Origin: Brachionus koreanus | Taxonomy: Eukaryota > Rotifera > Eurotatoria > Ploima > Brachionidae | Length of the DNA stretch: 64,000 nt | Assembly (NCBI GenBank): GCA_016987375.1 | Contig: PJRA01000343.1 | Coordinates: forward strand, 408,635-472,634 | Reading direction: 5' to 3' | Shown: positions 11,621-23,420 of the stretch, one piece after another | Layout of the letters: each line of letters starts with the position of its first letter | Position numbering within the stretch: the stretch's first letter is position 1 | Notes under the pieces: model-generated | Told to the model about the DNA's origin: nothing | Seen by the model: only the letters and a program-made list of their open reading frames with translations | Database searches by the model: none | Translations under genes and position numbers: made by a program

Positions 11621-12100
11621 TCACACACGAGATATTGGTATGTAATAAGTTGACAAATGAAGAAGGTTCAAAAGTCTTATCCACAAAAAAATTGTTTTTG
11701 GGAATTCTTCTCCTGAAGCAAAGCGTATATTTTCGACAGATTTTTGCTTGTCTTCTGTATAATACCTAAGATTTTCTGACATTTCATTACCAGCAAAACA
11801 AAAATATTTGTCATCATCCAAAATTACGATAGTTTGCTATTTATAAAGGCGATTTACGAGTTTTTGACAGTTTTTTTGTGCTTTTTGTGTTTCATTATTC
11901 TTCGGTGTTTTTTCACGCTTTCGATAAGAAATTTTCATCTTGGCCAATTGTCGACTAATGGAAGAATAATGAACACTCAATTTTCTTCTAAATTTTCGCT
12001 GATATACACACTATTGTTTGTCAATTTTTTGCAGTTTAGCCAGTTTTTCTTTGCACCATGATGTTAGACGACCGGATTTTTTTCTATTTGTAGACTTTGG
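11621..12100 (-). pseudogene. Tc1/mariner-type transposase relic, N-terminal and first catalytic part
   Basis: Three minus-strand segments in different frames resemble a Tc1/mariner (IS630 superfamily) transposase. Near 12090 the segment is GRLTSWCKEKLAKLQK. At about 12020-11850 is a helix-turn-helix region with SSISRQLAKMKISYRKREKTPK. At about 11835-11627 is the block around the first catalytic aspartate, VILDDDKYFCFAG, followed by YYTEDKQ…VENIRFA…FPKTIFLWI. The remainder, including the later catalytic residues, is missing. Frame changes show it is dead. Confidence 0.75.
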
Positions 12101-12604
12101 CCTTTTAGCTCTCGATTGATATAGATATACAATAGTTTCATCTTTTTTTTTTTTTTAAATTTCAAATTCTTCTTCACTTTTATTTTAATTAATGTTATCT
12201 TACTATTTCGAAATATATCGAATTCACTGTTAGTTGCTAAAATCAATAAAATTTATAAGAAATATATTTTAGCATTAAGAATTTAAATGCTTCTTAGTCA
12301 TAAACTTTAAAATAATTATTCTAATAATTTAATTTTTTTTTCAAATATCAGTAAATTTTATTTTTAAAAAATAATTTATTTTCGTTTAAATCTAGAATTT
12401 TTTATTCTATAAAAATATCAGAAAAACTTCAATAGATCGCTTGTGTTTTTATTATTTATAACAAATGTATCATTTTGAGTTATAATAAAATACGAAAAAA
12501 TAAAGACGAAATTGGAAACTGAAATTTTCAAAGTTATTAAACCCATATCGAAATAAAACAACATCAAATTTGACTACGACAATTTAACTTATTACTGTAA
12601 TTTT
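12101..12604. other. Intergenic / 3' flank of the kinesin gene
   Basis: AT-rich sequence with homopolymer runs, including a long T run near 12142. It presumably contains the 3' UTR of the minus-strand kinesin gene. No gene was recognised. Confidence 0.6.
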
Positions 12605-15564
12605 TTACTCAGTTTTGATAGATGAATTTAGATTTGTTGTATGCTGATTTGTTATTATCATAGGTTGCTGTCCTGCTCGAATAGGCTTAACAATATTGGG
12701 AATATTCCCTTTTTTTATCATACTTCTTTGTCTAACTGCTTCTTTTATTCTCTCAACTTCATTTTGATACCGTTTTCGATCCTTCATTGCTCCTTCTTTT
12801 GCTTCTTTTAGTGCAACCTCTAGTGATTTTACTCTTTCCATCGTAGCTTTTAGTCTTTTTTCCAATTTTGGTAATTCACATCTTAAATCTGCATTATCTC
12901 TAACTAATTGCTTATGAACTTTTGTTAGTTGTTCTAAATTATTTTCAAGAAAAGCAATTTTTTGTTTTTGAGCAATAGTTGACCCTGTATTTAGAGGGCC
13001 TAATTCCTCATCTTCTGGATCAGCAACAGTTGAATTTACTAGATTTTTGTTTGATTTTTTCAATCTAACTTGTAAATCTTGCACAAAAAGTTTTCTTAAA
13101 TTGTGCAATGACTGCAATTCCTTGGCAACGGTTTCTTCTAAACCTTTAAGATCTTGCTTAGCTTGTTCTCTTAAATCTTGTTGAGTTTGTAGCTCATTAA
13201 ATTTCGTTATTCTTTCAGAATCTTCTTTCTTCAATTTTTCATAATCATTTTGCAGTTTATCATAAGCAATTTTAAAGTTTTGATATTCATCTTGCAATTT
13301 CAAAAAATTTTCCTGAATACTGTTATTTTCATTTCGGAGTTCTTTTAATTGTTTTTTCAGCTGTTCAACATGAGTTTCCAGTTGAGCATTTAAGGCTTTG
13401 TGAATCACTTGTTCATCGTTTGTTCCAGATAGTGCTTTGACTTTAGCTAATTCCTCTCTAGTTAAATCTAACTCCTCTTCTAACTTTCTTTTCTTAGCAT
13501 CAATATCTCTTGAATATTCTTGCTGAGATTTTAGTCTTGCTTCGTTTTGAACTAAACTTAATTTTAATTCTTCGATTTCACCTTTTTTTTGTTCAAACAT
13601 TTTTTCTGTATCAAGTTTTTGTTCGTCTAAATGGCTGCATTTATTTACTAAAATTCTGACATCTCCTTTTAATTTACTAACAAAAAGTCTTGTCATTGTA
13701 AAATCTTCTTCTACATTTTCAATGTTCACTTGTTGTATTGTTGGGCTATTATTCAAATCTGTGCCTATAATTGTACCTATTTCCATTAAGTCCTTTAACA
13801 ACAAGACCATCATGTCTAAAATTCTCTTTCGTTGTGAACTAGCAACTTCTTTTAAGGTTTCTAATTCTTCTTCGATTGATTTTAAATTGCTTAATCTTTT
13901 TTCTAATTCATTGCTCAAACTTTCGTTTTCTTTTCCTTTTGACTCTGCTTCTTGCTGTTTTTGGTCAAAATTCATTGCAAGCTCTTCTAAAGCTTTTAAA
14001 ACTTCTTTAACTTCCTCTTTTTGAGATTCATTATCAATTTCTAATGAAGAAATTCTATTTTGAAGGTCATCATTTTCTTTTCGTAGTTGATTAATAAGTT
14101 CTTCTTGTTCTTGCAATTGTATTGAATATTTTTCGATCATTTGAGATTGATTATTTATTTCGTCATCTTTTTCGTCAAGTTGTGAATAAAGAACTTCTTT
14201 TTCCTTAATCCATTCAGAAGAAACAATATTGGATAATTGTTTTTGCTCGGTTTTCGAATTGTTTGTAGTTAATTGCGTTGTTGAAGATGATAAAGACAAT
14301 GAACTTATTGCCGATAAACTAGTTGATGAAGCTAAAGTTTCTAAATCTATCGATTCAAAATTTAACTTAATCTGTTCTTCTGCACCAACTGATTCTCCTT
14401 TACGCCATCTTTCTAATTCATGTTCGGCTTTTGCAATCTGTCCTATAGTTTAAAAGAATTGAGATCAAAAATTTCAAAATTTAATTAAAAGTATTAACCT
14501 TTTAGTCTGGCAACCTTGTCTTTTTCTTTCTCGTATCTTCTTTTCCATTCCTCGGCAGTCAATTCTTCATTTACGCACACAACATTCTTTACTGTCTTAG
14601 CCCTTTGTCCGAACATGAGAGTGGATTTAGTCTCTGGTTCATTGTAAGATGCAGGAGAACAACATATAATAATTGTAGTTCTCGCATTTCCACCTAGAGA
14701 TTCTTGTAAAATTCTGGTCAACTTAGAATCGCGATATGGAACATATGGTTTCGCATCCGCCAATGCAGAAATTACATTTGCTAGAGCTGACAGAGATTTA
14801 TTTATATTTTTAGCTTCTTCCAAAACAGCTCCTTCAGCACCTGTTTTACTAACTTTTTCGCTACCTGCCAAATCAACTAGGTACAATTTACCACTTAGTT
14901 TTTTTTCGGTCTCTTGATTTTCTTGTTTGACATTTATTAGAAAAACAGAATGGGATCTAGATGAATGTTCGTTCATATTTGTAACAGCAATGTGTCTGTT
15001 TGATTTTCCATCTTCTATGCATTCAAAAACTTCTTCTGGAGTAGTTACAAAACGTTCGGTTGCACCTTTTACGAATGGAACACGATTTTTATCTTCATGA
15101 ACGCTTAAATTAGTCTTGCTCACATCCAACAAATCTCTAATTTTATCCATATATATTTCGAAATAAGAAATTTTGATTTGAAATTCTAAACTTGAATCCA
15201 TTTTGTAAATATGATTGAAAATATCTTGCACTATTCGAGGGATAATACCTTGATACTTTTCGTCTCCAATTAGACCTTCCATTGTATGAGTTTTTCCTGA
15301 ACTTGTTTGGCCATAAGCAAATATTGTCCCGTTATAGCCGGAGAGAACATCTTCCACAATTTCTTTCGCAGTTGCTCCGTATACCATCTCCTGGGTTGCA
15401 TCGGTACGAAAGACTTTATCGTAAACGAAAACTTTTCCAGCAATCACTATTGTATCTTCGGTATCTGGTGGAAATTTAACGATAATTTTTGAACCTGACT
15501 TTTCCTCAGAATCATTTAGTGGACGAAAGCGACATACCACACGAATGTTGCATTCGTTTGCCAT
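12605..15564 (-). CDS. KIF5: Kinesin-1 heavy chain (KIF5-type)
   Basis: Plus-end-directed microtubule motor that carries membrane cargo and mRNPs in the cytoplasm as a dimer with light chains. There are two exons, 15564-14499 and 14442-12605; the 56-nt intron (GTTAAT..TATAG) keeps phase, giving 967 residues, the normal KHC length. The motor domain spans about 7-326, with P-loop GQTSSGKT at 85-92, switch I NEHSSRSH at 198-205 and switch II DLAGSE at 231-236. It is followed by the neck ([24 protein letters not shown] region). Residues ~400-900 are heptad-rich coiled coil, with the conserved light-chain and cargo-binding part near the end. The C-terminal autoinhibitory motif reads NIVKPIR (about 938-944) where most animals have QIAKPIR. 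The start is the only Met before the motor core. Identification is certain; the assignment to one KIF5 paralogue is not meaningful in an invertebrate. Confidence 0.97.
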
Positions 15565-16904
15565 TTTTTTTTTATTTCAAATATCTATGTTAAAAATAAT
15601 AAAATAGAACTTTACATAATATTTATTTAAAATGTAATCAGTCCAATGATGGATTTTCAGCGATTGATAAATCAAATTGAATGATAATTGACCAAAAATA
15701 TTAAGAAATATATAAAAAACTAAAATGATAAGAATTATAAATGTGAATGAATGAATAAAAAAGAAAATAAAATATTTCATTATTCCTTACTTTCATATAA
15801 ATAAATTATAAATTATAATTCAATTTGAATAAATTGGAATAATTGATAACTTTCATTTTATAGAATAATAAAATAATCTTTACATTATAGCTAATTTATT
15901 GTGTTGAATTGATTATTGATGAAAACATTTTAAGATAACATATAAAATTAACTTATATATTTGTGTTTCTGTTCGAACCTAGACTCCTTTAGATAAAAAT
16001 AAATAGAGATAATTAAAAAAGTTTAAATTCAGTCGAAAAGACTTAAAAGTAAGTTATTAGATAAGTAACAAAAATAATAATTAAAGGATTGATGTTAGAA
16101 ATTGGTACAATAAACGAAAAATATTCTGAAAATCAGAATAAACCTTGGATATGATATAAAGTCAGAGAATTTTGTATATTTTTGTACCTAGATACATGTA
16201 GCTACATTTATTTTAGGTAAAATTTCATCTTCCATTTACTGAGCCATGGCTGAATATCTTTTAGAAAATTATTTATTCTTTGCCTCTTCTTAAATATGAA
16301 AAAAGTAATCAAGTAATCGTCAAAAAGATTAGCATAACATATATTTATAATAAAGAATCTTCTGCTTTTCGAATTCAAATTATTTTTTTTAACATAGAAA
16401 ACCTAGAAAGTAAGTATTTTCAAATTTATCTATACAATTTGAACTCTGCTTTGCTTTTCGCCTAAATCAAATTTAATGATATTTTATAAAAAATTTTTAA
16501 AAAAATTATAAAAGAAAATTATAGTTAAATTAGAGATTTTTAAAAATTATTTGTGTCATATCAATTTGTGTCTGTAATGCTGTATATCAATGCTTTAGTA
16601 AATCATTTATATGAATTTACGCGCAAAATATAAACGTTGATTTTTTTAACACTCAAGAACTTGAAAAGTTTGATGATTAAGACAACAGCGGCTTATTTTA
16701 AAGCATTAAATCGAAACTAGTCATGTTTAAAACAAGTGATTTTAAAAGAAGCTAGAATTAGTTTCTTTAATAATATATTTTAATCGCTTTTTTTATCAAT
16801 AAAATTTTTTGATTTTTTTGTTTATTTTAAAAAAAAATTGTTCGTGTTTCACTACTTATTTATCATAATTTCTTATTATTTTTATATTTGTAAAATTATT
16901 TGTT
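15565..16904. other. Intergenic, 5' flank of the kinesin gene
   Basis: AT-rich, with scattered short open frames of low complexity. I found no supported exon, repeat or RNA gene. A TTCGAACC string near 15973 is not part of a tRNA fold. Confidence 0.6.
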
Positions 16905-17830
16905 ATCCTATTGCTATACTGATATTGAAAAGCTTCCTTGGTATGTAAATTCGTTTACACACTCGACTTGTGAATCATCAAGAAGAAGAAGCATTGTTTG
17001 TCATATATTGTGTCTTCATTTGCATATTTTCTTCTGTACTAGACACCAGATCATCCGAAGATTTTTTGTTAACCTCCATTGAATACCCCTCGTACTGACA
17101 GTTATTTTCTCCATTACATAATCAATCGATATCATAATCAAGAATAGTGTCGGATAGAGAAAGTACCCTTGCCTGACTCCTGTACACACTTTGAAGCTCT
17201 CAGCTTACCCTTTTTCCAGAATCTCATTACACTCGAATTTCTCGTAGAAGAGTTTTATCAAGCTAACTTTTTTCTATAGTAAGCCATATGATCTTAATAT
17301 GGCCCACATGGCTTTTCTGTGTATGCTGTCAAAGCCTTTTTTTAAGTCAATGAAGTTAAAGGGAACTGTTTCATTCCAGGGTTTGCTCTATGATGTTCCT
17401 AAATGCAAATATCGCCTAAATTTTGCTTGTTTTTCTCTGATTGTAACATCTAATGAGTTTCTGATTTTTTCAAAAGTTATGTTTCAGAACGCCATGCTTG
17501 CTATTGGGAACAGTTTTATTCCTTTCAAATTATTACAGATCAGTTTGTTTCCTTTCTTTGGAAGCTTGACTATCAGGCCTTTTGACCAATCCTCTGGTAT
17601 TAGTTATTGTCACCATATTTTGCTAGAGATCGTACAGTATCCTACCATCAACTTTCAGAATTTCTGCTGTTATCCCATCAATGCCTTTACAGCAGTTTCT
17701 ATTTCTTTTTGACTTGGCACTCCTGTGTCAAAATCAAGATCAGTACTAGCTGGTTCTGGTCTATTTAGAAACTATTTAAAGTGTTCAACCCATCTTGTTC
17801 TTTCTCTCTTTCAGTTGTTAAAACACGATC
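16905..17830 (-). mobile_element. LINE (non-LTR) retrotransposon fragment, RT region
   Basis: The minus strand keeps pieces of a LINE reverse transcriptase in several frames. They are RTRWVEHFK…FLNRPEPAS…DLDFDTGVPSQKEIETAVKAL at about 17815-17660, FIDLKKGFDSIHRKAMWAILRSYG at about 17360-17280, and FKVCTGVRQGY at about 17195-17160. A LLVIDYVM-like piece follows near 17110. Stops and frame shifts are frequent. The tail near 16905-16990 shares sequence with the LINE tail at 59530-59600, so both belong to one family. Confidence 0.8.
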
Positions 17831-18527
17831 TTCTTTGTCTTTCACTAAAGTTATTATTCTCTGTATATCTAATAAATATGCGAGTGCCACATATCGCATT
17901 AATGATCTTGTCTAGCATATGTAGGTCCACATTTGAGCTATATCATGCATATTTACATGCTTAATATTTCCAAAAATATTTAATAAAATAATTATAAATT
18001 TTAAGGAATATTTTTGGATAATTAAAAAAAAACAGATTATATCTAATAGATATTGAAAAGAATCGACACAATTAATGTTTTCTGCTTCTTGTTTTAATCA
18101 AGTTTTAGTTTTAATCAATCTAATATTTGAATATCTTAAATTTAGGCTAATTTACCCATGGCATCATTGTTTTTTATGTTTTTAAAAGTTCACATAAAAA
18201 CAATTAAAAGCGTGAAAATAACATTTAAACGAAATTCAGAAAAAAAGAATTCTATCACCTGACTAATCTGTTGTGGTTATAAAAAAAATAGGGATCTCAA
18301 GTTAAAAAATTATTTTATTTTTTTTCGAAGTATTTTATTATTTCTCACATAAAAAAATACTTTTAATACAATAAAAATGTAAAAAAATTTTTGCTATTAT
18401 TTTTATACTATAGAGAACAAAAAAAATCTAAATGCTTTGTTTAAATTTTATTTATTGCTTTAGAAGCAAATCTTTTTTATAATACGTTTAAAGGTTTCAA
18501 ATATTAAAAGAATAAAAATCTTAATAA
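17831..18527. other. Intergenic, nothing recognised
   Basis: AT-rich. The left part may be degraded LINE sequence. No exon or structured repeat is supported. The right end should contain the 3' UTR of the coiled-coil gene. Confidence 0.5.
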
Positions 18528-21500
18528 TTATGATTGAACATTGTCTAATTGATTCTGTAGTTTTTGAAGTTCTTTTAGTTTTTGTTGCAAGATTTCATTT
18601 CGTGATTCTAAATTATCATCTCCATCTAAACTTGATGAATACATAGAAGAAACTAAATTTTCATCTTGGAGAAATGGATTTTTTGAGATGTTCTGAATCA
18701 TAAATGGATTAGTTCGACTCTGAAATTCATTGTCATTTAACGATGAGACATAATTGCTTGATCCTCCGTTTGACTGTATTAAAGTTGTTGACTTATATCT
18801 ATCTCTTAAAACTAAATTTTCGTCTCTTAAATCATTTAAACGAGACTGTAAATATTTTATCATCCGCTCATGCTGCTCGTGGCTTATTTGATGAACGTTA
18901 TTCTGTCGGCATTCTTTAATTAGGATATCTATTTCTTTTCTTAGTTTTTCAAGTTGATTTTGATGACTTGTAGCTTCATCTTTGTAATCTTTCATTCGCC
19001 TAATATATGAATATCTTAAAGTTATTAAAAATTCTATTTAAATTAATTTTTAAATTAACTTGTCAAGCTCTCTATTCAGTTCTATTTCAAACTTATTTGC
19101 TAGTTTAGTCAGTGTTTCTTTCTTCCATTCAGCCATATTTTCTTGAATTTCTTTGATTTCCTTATCTTTATTTTTGAGAGAATTTATAAGACTATTGATT
19201 TCAGAGTTATAGCCTTTTGAGAAATCATGATCTTTTTTGACAAAATTCCTTATTGATTCAAATTCTTTTTGTTTCTGTTTTTCAAATTTTTTTTTTATTG
19301 ACTCCAACTCGTCATCTTTATCCTGAATCAAACGCGAATTCACTCGTCTAATTTGTTCATTTTCATTTTTTAAATCTTGAAAAATTTGAGATACTTCATC
19401 AAGCATAATTTTTAAGTTATTCTTTTGATTAATTAAAAAAAAATAATAAAATTATGAAATATTTAGTCTATTTCTTACAAATGCCAATTGGAATGTGTTG
19501 AATGAAAATGTATTTTCACCATTTTTTATTGGTAAAGAATTTCTAAAATTTTTAAAAATTTAAAGTTTTAATAATATTTCTATTCATGATTACTTTGAAA
19601 AAGTTGCAATTTTAGAATGCTGTCCCGGTAGGAATGAAGACAGTTTTCTAATTTCTTCATTTATATCCTTTATTAACTCCTTTTCTACTTTTTCTGCATT
19701 TGAAAACAACTCTTTATTTTTTTCAATATTTTTATATTGCTCAATTTTTATTCTTTGCATTTCTTCTTCAAGATCATTGATTATTTTTTTATATTTATTT
19801 ATTTCTTCTTGCTTATTATTAAGCAATTCGATCTTAAGATTTTCTGTTTCATTTTTTACTGATTCTTTTGCTTTCGCAATAGCTATAGATTTTTCTTTAT
19901 TGCTAAATTTTAACTCCTGATTGAGTTCATCAATTTGCTGTTAAAATTTTTAAAATAAAATATAAATAATCAAACAAAATCTTACTTTTTCTAATTTAGT
20001 GGCGCGATTTTTCTCAAATATAAATTTTTCTTTTTCTATCACTAGTTCTTCTTGAACTCTTGCCATTTCTTTCATTCGTTCTTCATTAACTTTCAAAATT
20101 TCCCTTTTAATTATAAAATTTTGCTCCTGTTCCCATTGAATTTTTTCTTTTTTAATTTTTTCATCAATCTTCAGTCCAATTGAATGCTCAGATTCACGCT
20201 GAAATGAGTCAAGTTGTGATTGTTTTAGCTTAAGTGATTCTTTACATGCTCTGATTTCTTCATCCTGTTTCTAAAAATAATTTTTCAAAAAATCTCAACC
20301 ATATTTTAAATTTTAAATTTTGATTTTATTTTAAAATATTTTAGCCTCTAAAAGTAAGAATCTATTTTCGTTAAGCTAAAAGAGAAAGTAAATAAAAACA
20401 TAATAATTAGCCAGTAGATTTTAAAAATTTTTGCTAATATTCTCTCATAAGTCATAATTATAATTAAAACTGACCAAAAAACAAGAAAAAAATTACTAGA
20501 ATTGAGAATTACTTTAAATATTTTAAAAAATAAAAAGTTTTAAATAAAAGCACAAATTATTTAATTTGATAATATAATTTTTTTCTCATCTTTTAAAATA
20601 AAATCATTTAAAAAAAGATAATATACAGTTATAGTGCGCTTGAAGTCATCAATAAGTGCGTCTTGAATTTCTTGGTTATTAATTTTGTAATTTAAGGCAT
20701 CAGCTAATTGAATTTTAAGATCCGATATTTCATAGTCTTTTTCTTTCGTTATTCGCTCTTTAATTTCATACATTTCCTAAAATTTTTTTTAACTAATAGT
20801 TCAACTAATAGTATAACTAAAAACCAAGACTCACGTTACCTTTTCTTTAATCAACTGACAGTTTAGCTGTTCTTCGTAGGTTCGTTTCATTTTTTGATAT
20901 GAATCTGATTTTTGTTCAATTTCCTTTTTTAGATTTTCAATTTGGTTTCTTATTAAATTTAGAATTAACTAAAAACAAAAAATATATATTTTATGAAGTA
21001 TACGAATAGCAGTCAATTTTTTCATTCTTTGAATTAAGTTCAGCTTCTGATCGTTTTACTTTTTCTTCTGCAATTTTTAGCTGATATTTTGCATCGTCAA
21101 GTTGAACTGTAAGAGTTTGGCAAAGACTTGTCAAATGTCTCTCCGTATTTTCCATGAATTCTTTGCCACAACTTTCCTAATATTATTTAATTGAAAATAA
21201 GTCTTATTTTTTTATTTTTAATCTAGCATACTTTCCGTGAAATTTCAAATTGTAACGAAGAAATTTTTTTCTCCAGATTCATTATTTTACATGAAAACTC
21301 CTCTTTTTCTGATGTTGTTTTTTCCAATTGATACTTGGTTTGTTTTAAATCCTTTCAAAAATTGTTTTAATTATTTTTAGCTGACCCTAATTAAATTGAA
21401 AAATAATTTCTATTCTAAATTAAACGTAAATTGTAACTAGAGACAAATTTTATCGAAATTCAATTCAAGTTAAATAGTTTAATTTAAACTGACCTCTTCT

Positions 21501-22160
21501 ATTTTACTAATTTTATCCTTTGAAGATTTCTTTTCGTTTAGCAATTCTTCTTGATTTTTAGTCAGTTGATTTTGTAATTCTTTGTTTTCAATATCACGCT
21601 GCAATAATTCCAGATTTAATTTTTGTTGATAGAAATCTCTTTCATTCGTTATTTTTACCAAATCATCATTGTCCATATTTTTATTATTTTCAAATGAGAT
21701 ATTTGAATTGGAATCAATATTAAGTGAATACAATTCAGGATAATTCCTTTTCATTACTAGATGATTTTCTATGAAATCAATTTCATTATCTGAGAATTCT
21801 TTTTTTGTTCTTGCCTTTTGAAACTCAATCCTTTTAAAAAATTGTAAAAATAAAACTTAAAATTTGACAGAAAAAGTAATACTGATATTTTTTAAGTCTA
21901 TTCTGAATTTCAGGTGAAAAAGATAAATTTGCTTTTTTTATGCACAAATTATTCAAGCTATTATTTCTACGATATGTTTTTAATTTTTTTTGCTGCTGAT
22001 GTATTTTCCTTAATAGCTCTTTTTGATTCAAAATGTAATTTTTACATTCTTCGATTTCGTTACATATATTTTTTGAAACAAAATCTTCTTTACTTGACCA
22101 CCTAGATTCAATATCTGATGAATATTGACTATTAAAATTTATTCGAAAGGAACCAGACAT
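18528..22160 (-). CDS. Large coiled-coil protein, not identified
   Basis: Eleven exons were traced with phase-compatible GT..AG introns: 22160-21883, 21830-21494, 21351-21232, 21176-21004, 20948-20840, 20776-20627, 20270-19986, 19937-19594, 19542-19479, 19421-19060 and 18999-18528. Together they encode 897 residues. The exon 4/5 junction is the least certain, because acceptor choice near 20948-20965 is ambiguous. Almost the whole protein is heptad-rich and high in Glu, Lys and Gln. The exceptions are a Ser/Asn-rich N-terminus (MSGSFRINFNSQY), a short non-coiled segment around exon 9 (SLPIKNGENTFSFNTFQLAF) and a Ser-rich stretch before a final short coil. Such architecture is common in centrosomal, ciliary or cytoskeletal scaffold proteins. 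I cannot name the family. The first ATG is at 22160; the open frame upstream has no earlier ATG. Confidence 0.75.
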
Positions 22161-22980
22161 TCTTTTATTGTTTTCTATTAAACTAATCAAAAGTCTGACT
22201 TTTTGTACGTCTAACTTTAATTAATTCAAATTAAAAGAGAAATTCAAGAGTTTTTGTTTCTTGTATATAAGAACAATGAATTCAAATATTTATGTTATTT
22301 TAAATAAAATCTTTGAATTTTGTTGACTCGTAAAAAATTTGATAAATTTTTTTGTTATAATTCTTATTTGTCCACTAGATTTATATTAATAAAACCATTT
22401 AAAATTTTTTCACCAAAACTATTTAGCGGCAAACTAAGTTAAAAAACAAACCTTATGGTTATGTAAAAGATGCGACTTAGTGGGGCTTTTTTCCTTTGTA
22501 CAAATCAAAGTATTCAAATACCAATAAATGCCTATAAGCTTTGCTAAATAGAAATCATTGCTATTATAAGAAAAGAAGTAGTTTCTTTTAAGGTTTTCGG
22601 ACAAGAAAAATAAAAATAAAATATTGAATAAAATTATTCATTTAATAGCCACTTGATGTAGTTTGGTTTAATACTCTTTTAAATCATTGTCATTACTTTG
22701 CTTTTGGCTAACTAATATAAAGAAATTGAATTAATCAGAATTTGTTTTATGGGAAATATTTATTGTCTTGTGTTTTAGATTAATTCTAATGACTCTAGGG
22801 TTTTTGAAAATTAAAATTGGGTATTGAAAATGAACTAAAATTAAGTTCTATTTTTTTCTTATTTTCTTTATAATTGATCTCTACGAGAAATTCAAAAATT
22901 TTTTGGAAAATATATTTAAAGTAGTAAAAAATAAGCGTTATTTAAGTGACTTGAAATTTAAAATCAGTATTAAAACCCAA
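22161..22980. other. Intergenic, nothing recognised
   Basis: AT-rich, low-complexity sequence upstream of the coiled-coil gene. No exon, repeat or RNA gene was recognised on either strand. Confidence 0.5.
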
Positions 22981-23420
22981 TTAAATTAATAAACAAAATA
23001 CAAACTTTGGCAATGAATAATCTATTTTTTCTAAACCAGCTGAATCTAGATATAAATAGTGACCGATTCTTTGTTTTTTCTTTAAATATTCATCACAGAC
23101 AATCTAAAATTTCAAAATTTGAGTTTTGATTAATTTTTTTAGTTATTATATTTATAAAAATAAAAATTCAAATTTTTTTTTAGGTTTTTGAATTTTAATT
23201 AATCAAAAAAATCGTTCATGGAAGAGGCTAATTGCTGTCAAAATTTTTTATAAACTTAAAAATTACTTGATTAAATAAATTAATATTTGCTGATTTTTTT
23301 GTTTTTATTCCCAGATTAGCTAATTTTTGAAAGCTTTTTAAAACAGATTGATCGCTTAGTTGATTTTCGATTCTTTTTTTCTTTAGTTTTATCGATGATT
23401 GATTTAGTTCTACTTGATCT
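22981..23420 (-). CDS. Two 3'-terminal exons of an unrecognised gene (partial)
   Basis: Exon 23420-23267 encodes DQVELNQSS…FQKLANLG…NINLFNQ and ends at a GTAATT donor. Exon 23103-22981 begins after TTTTAG, is in the matching phase, and encodes IVCDEYLKKKQRIGHY then LYLDSAGLEKIDYSLPK before a TAA stop. Composition is much less biased than the flanking DNA, and stop-free phase matching supports real exons. The 5' part was not found with confidence. A candidate mini-exon (NIWDETCDS, followed by GTGAGA) lies near 24040. The exons may belong to the same gene as the open frame at 25056-26219 or the exons at 27951-28292, but the links are unproven. I do not recognise the protein. Confidence 0.5.

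Noticed and set aside
13722..14024. Plus-strand open frame inside the kinesin gene
   Set aside because: It is the reverse-strand shadow of the kinesin coiled-coil coding sequence.
15965..15990. TTCGAACC string resembling a tRNA B box
   Set aside because: No acceptor, D or anticodon stem can be formed with the upstream sequence, and there is no terminal T run in the right place.
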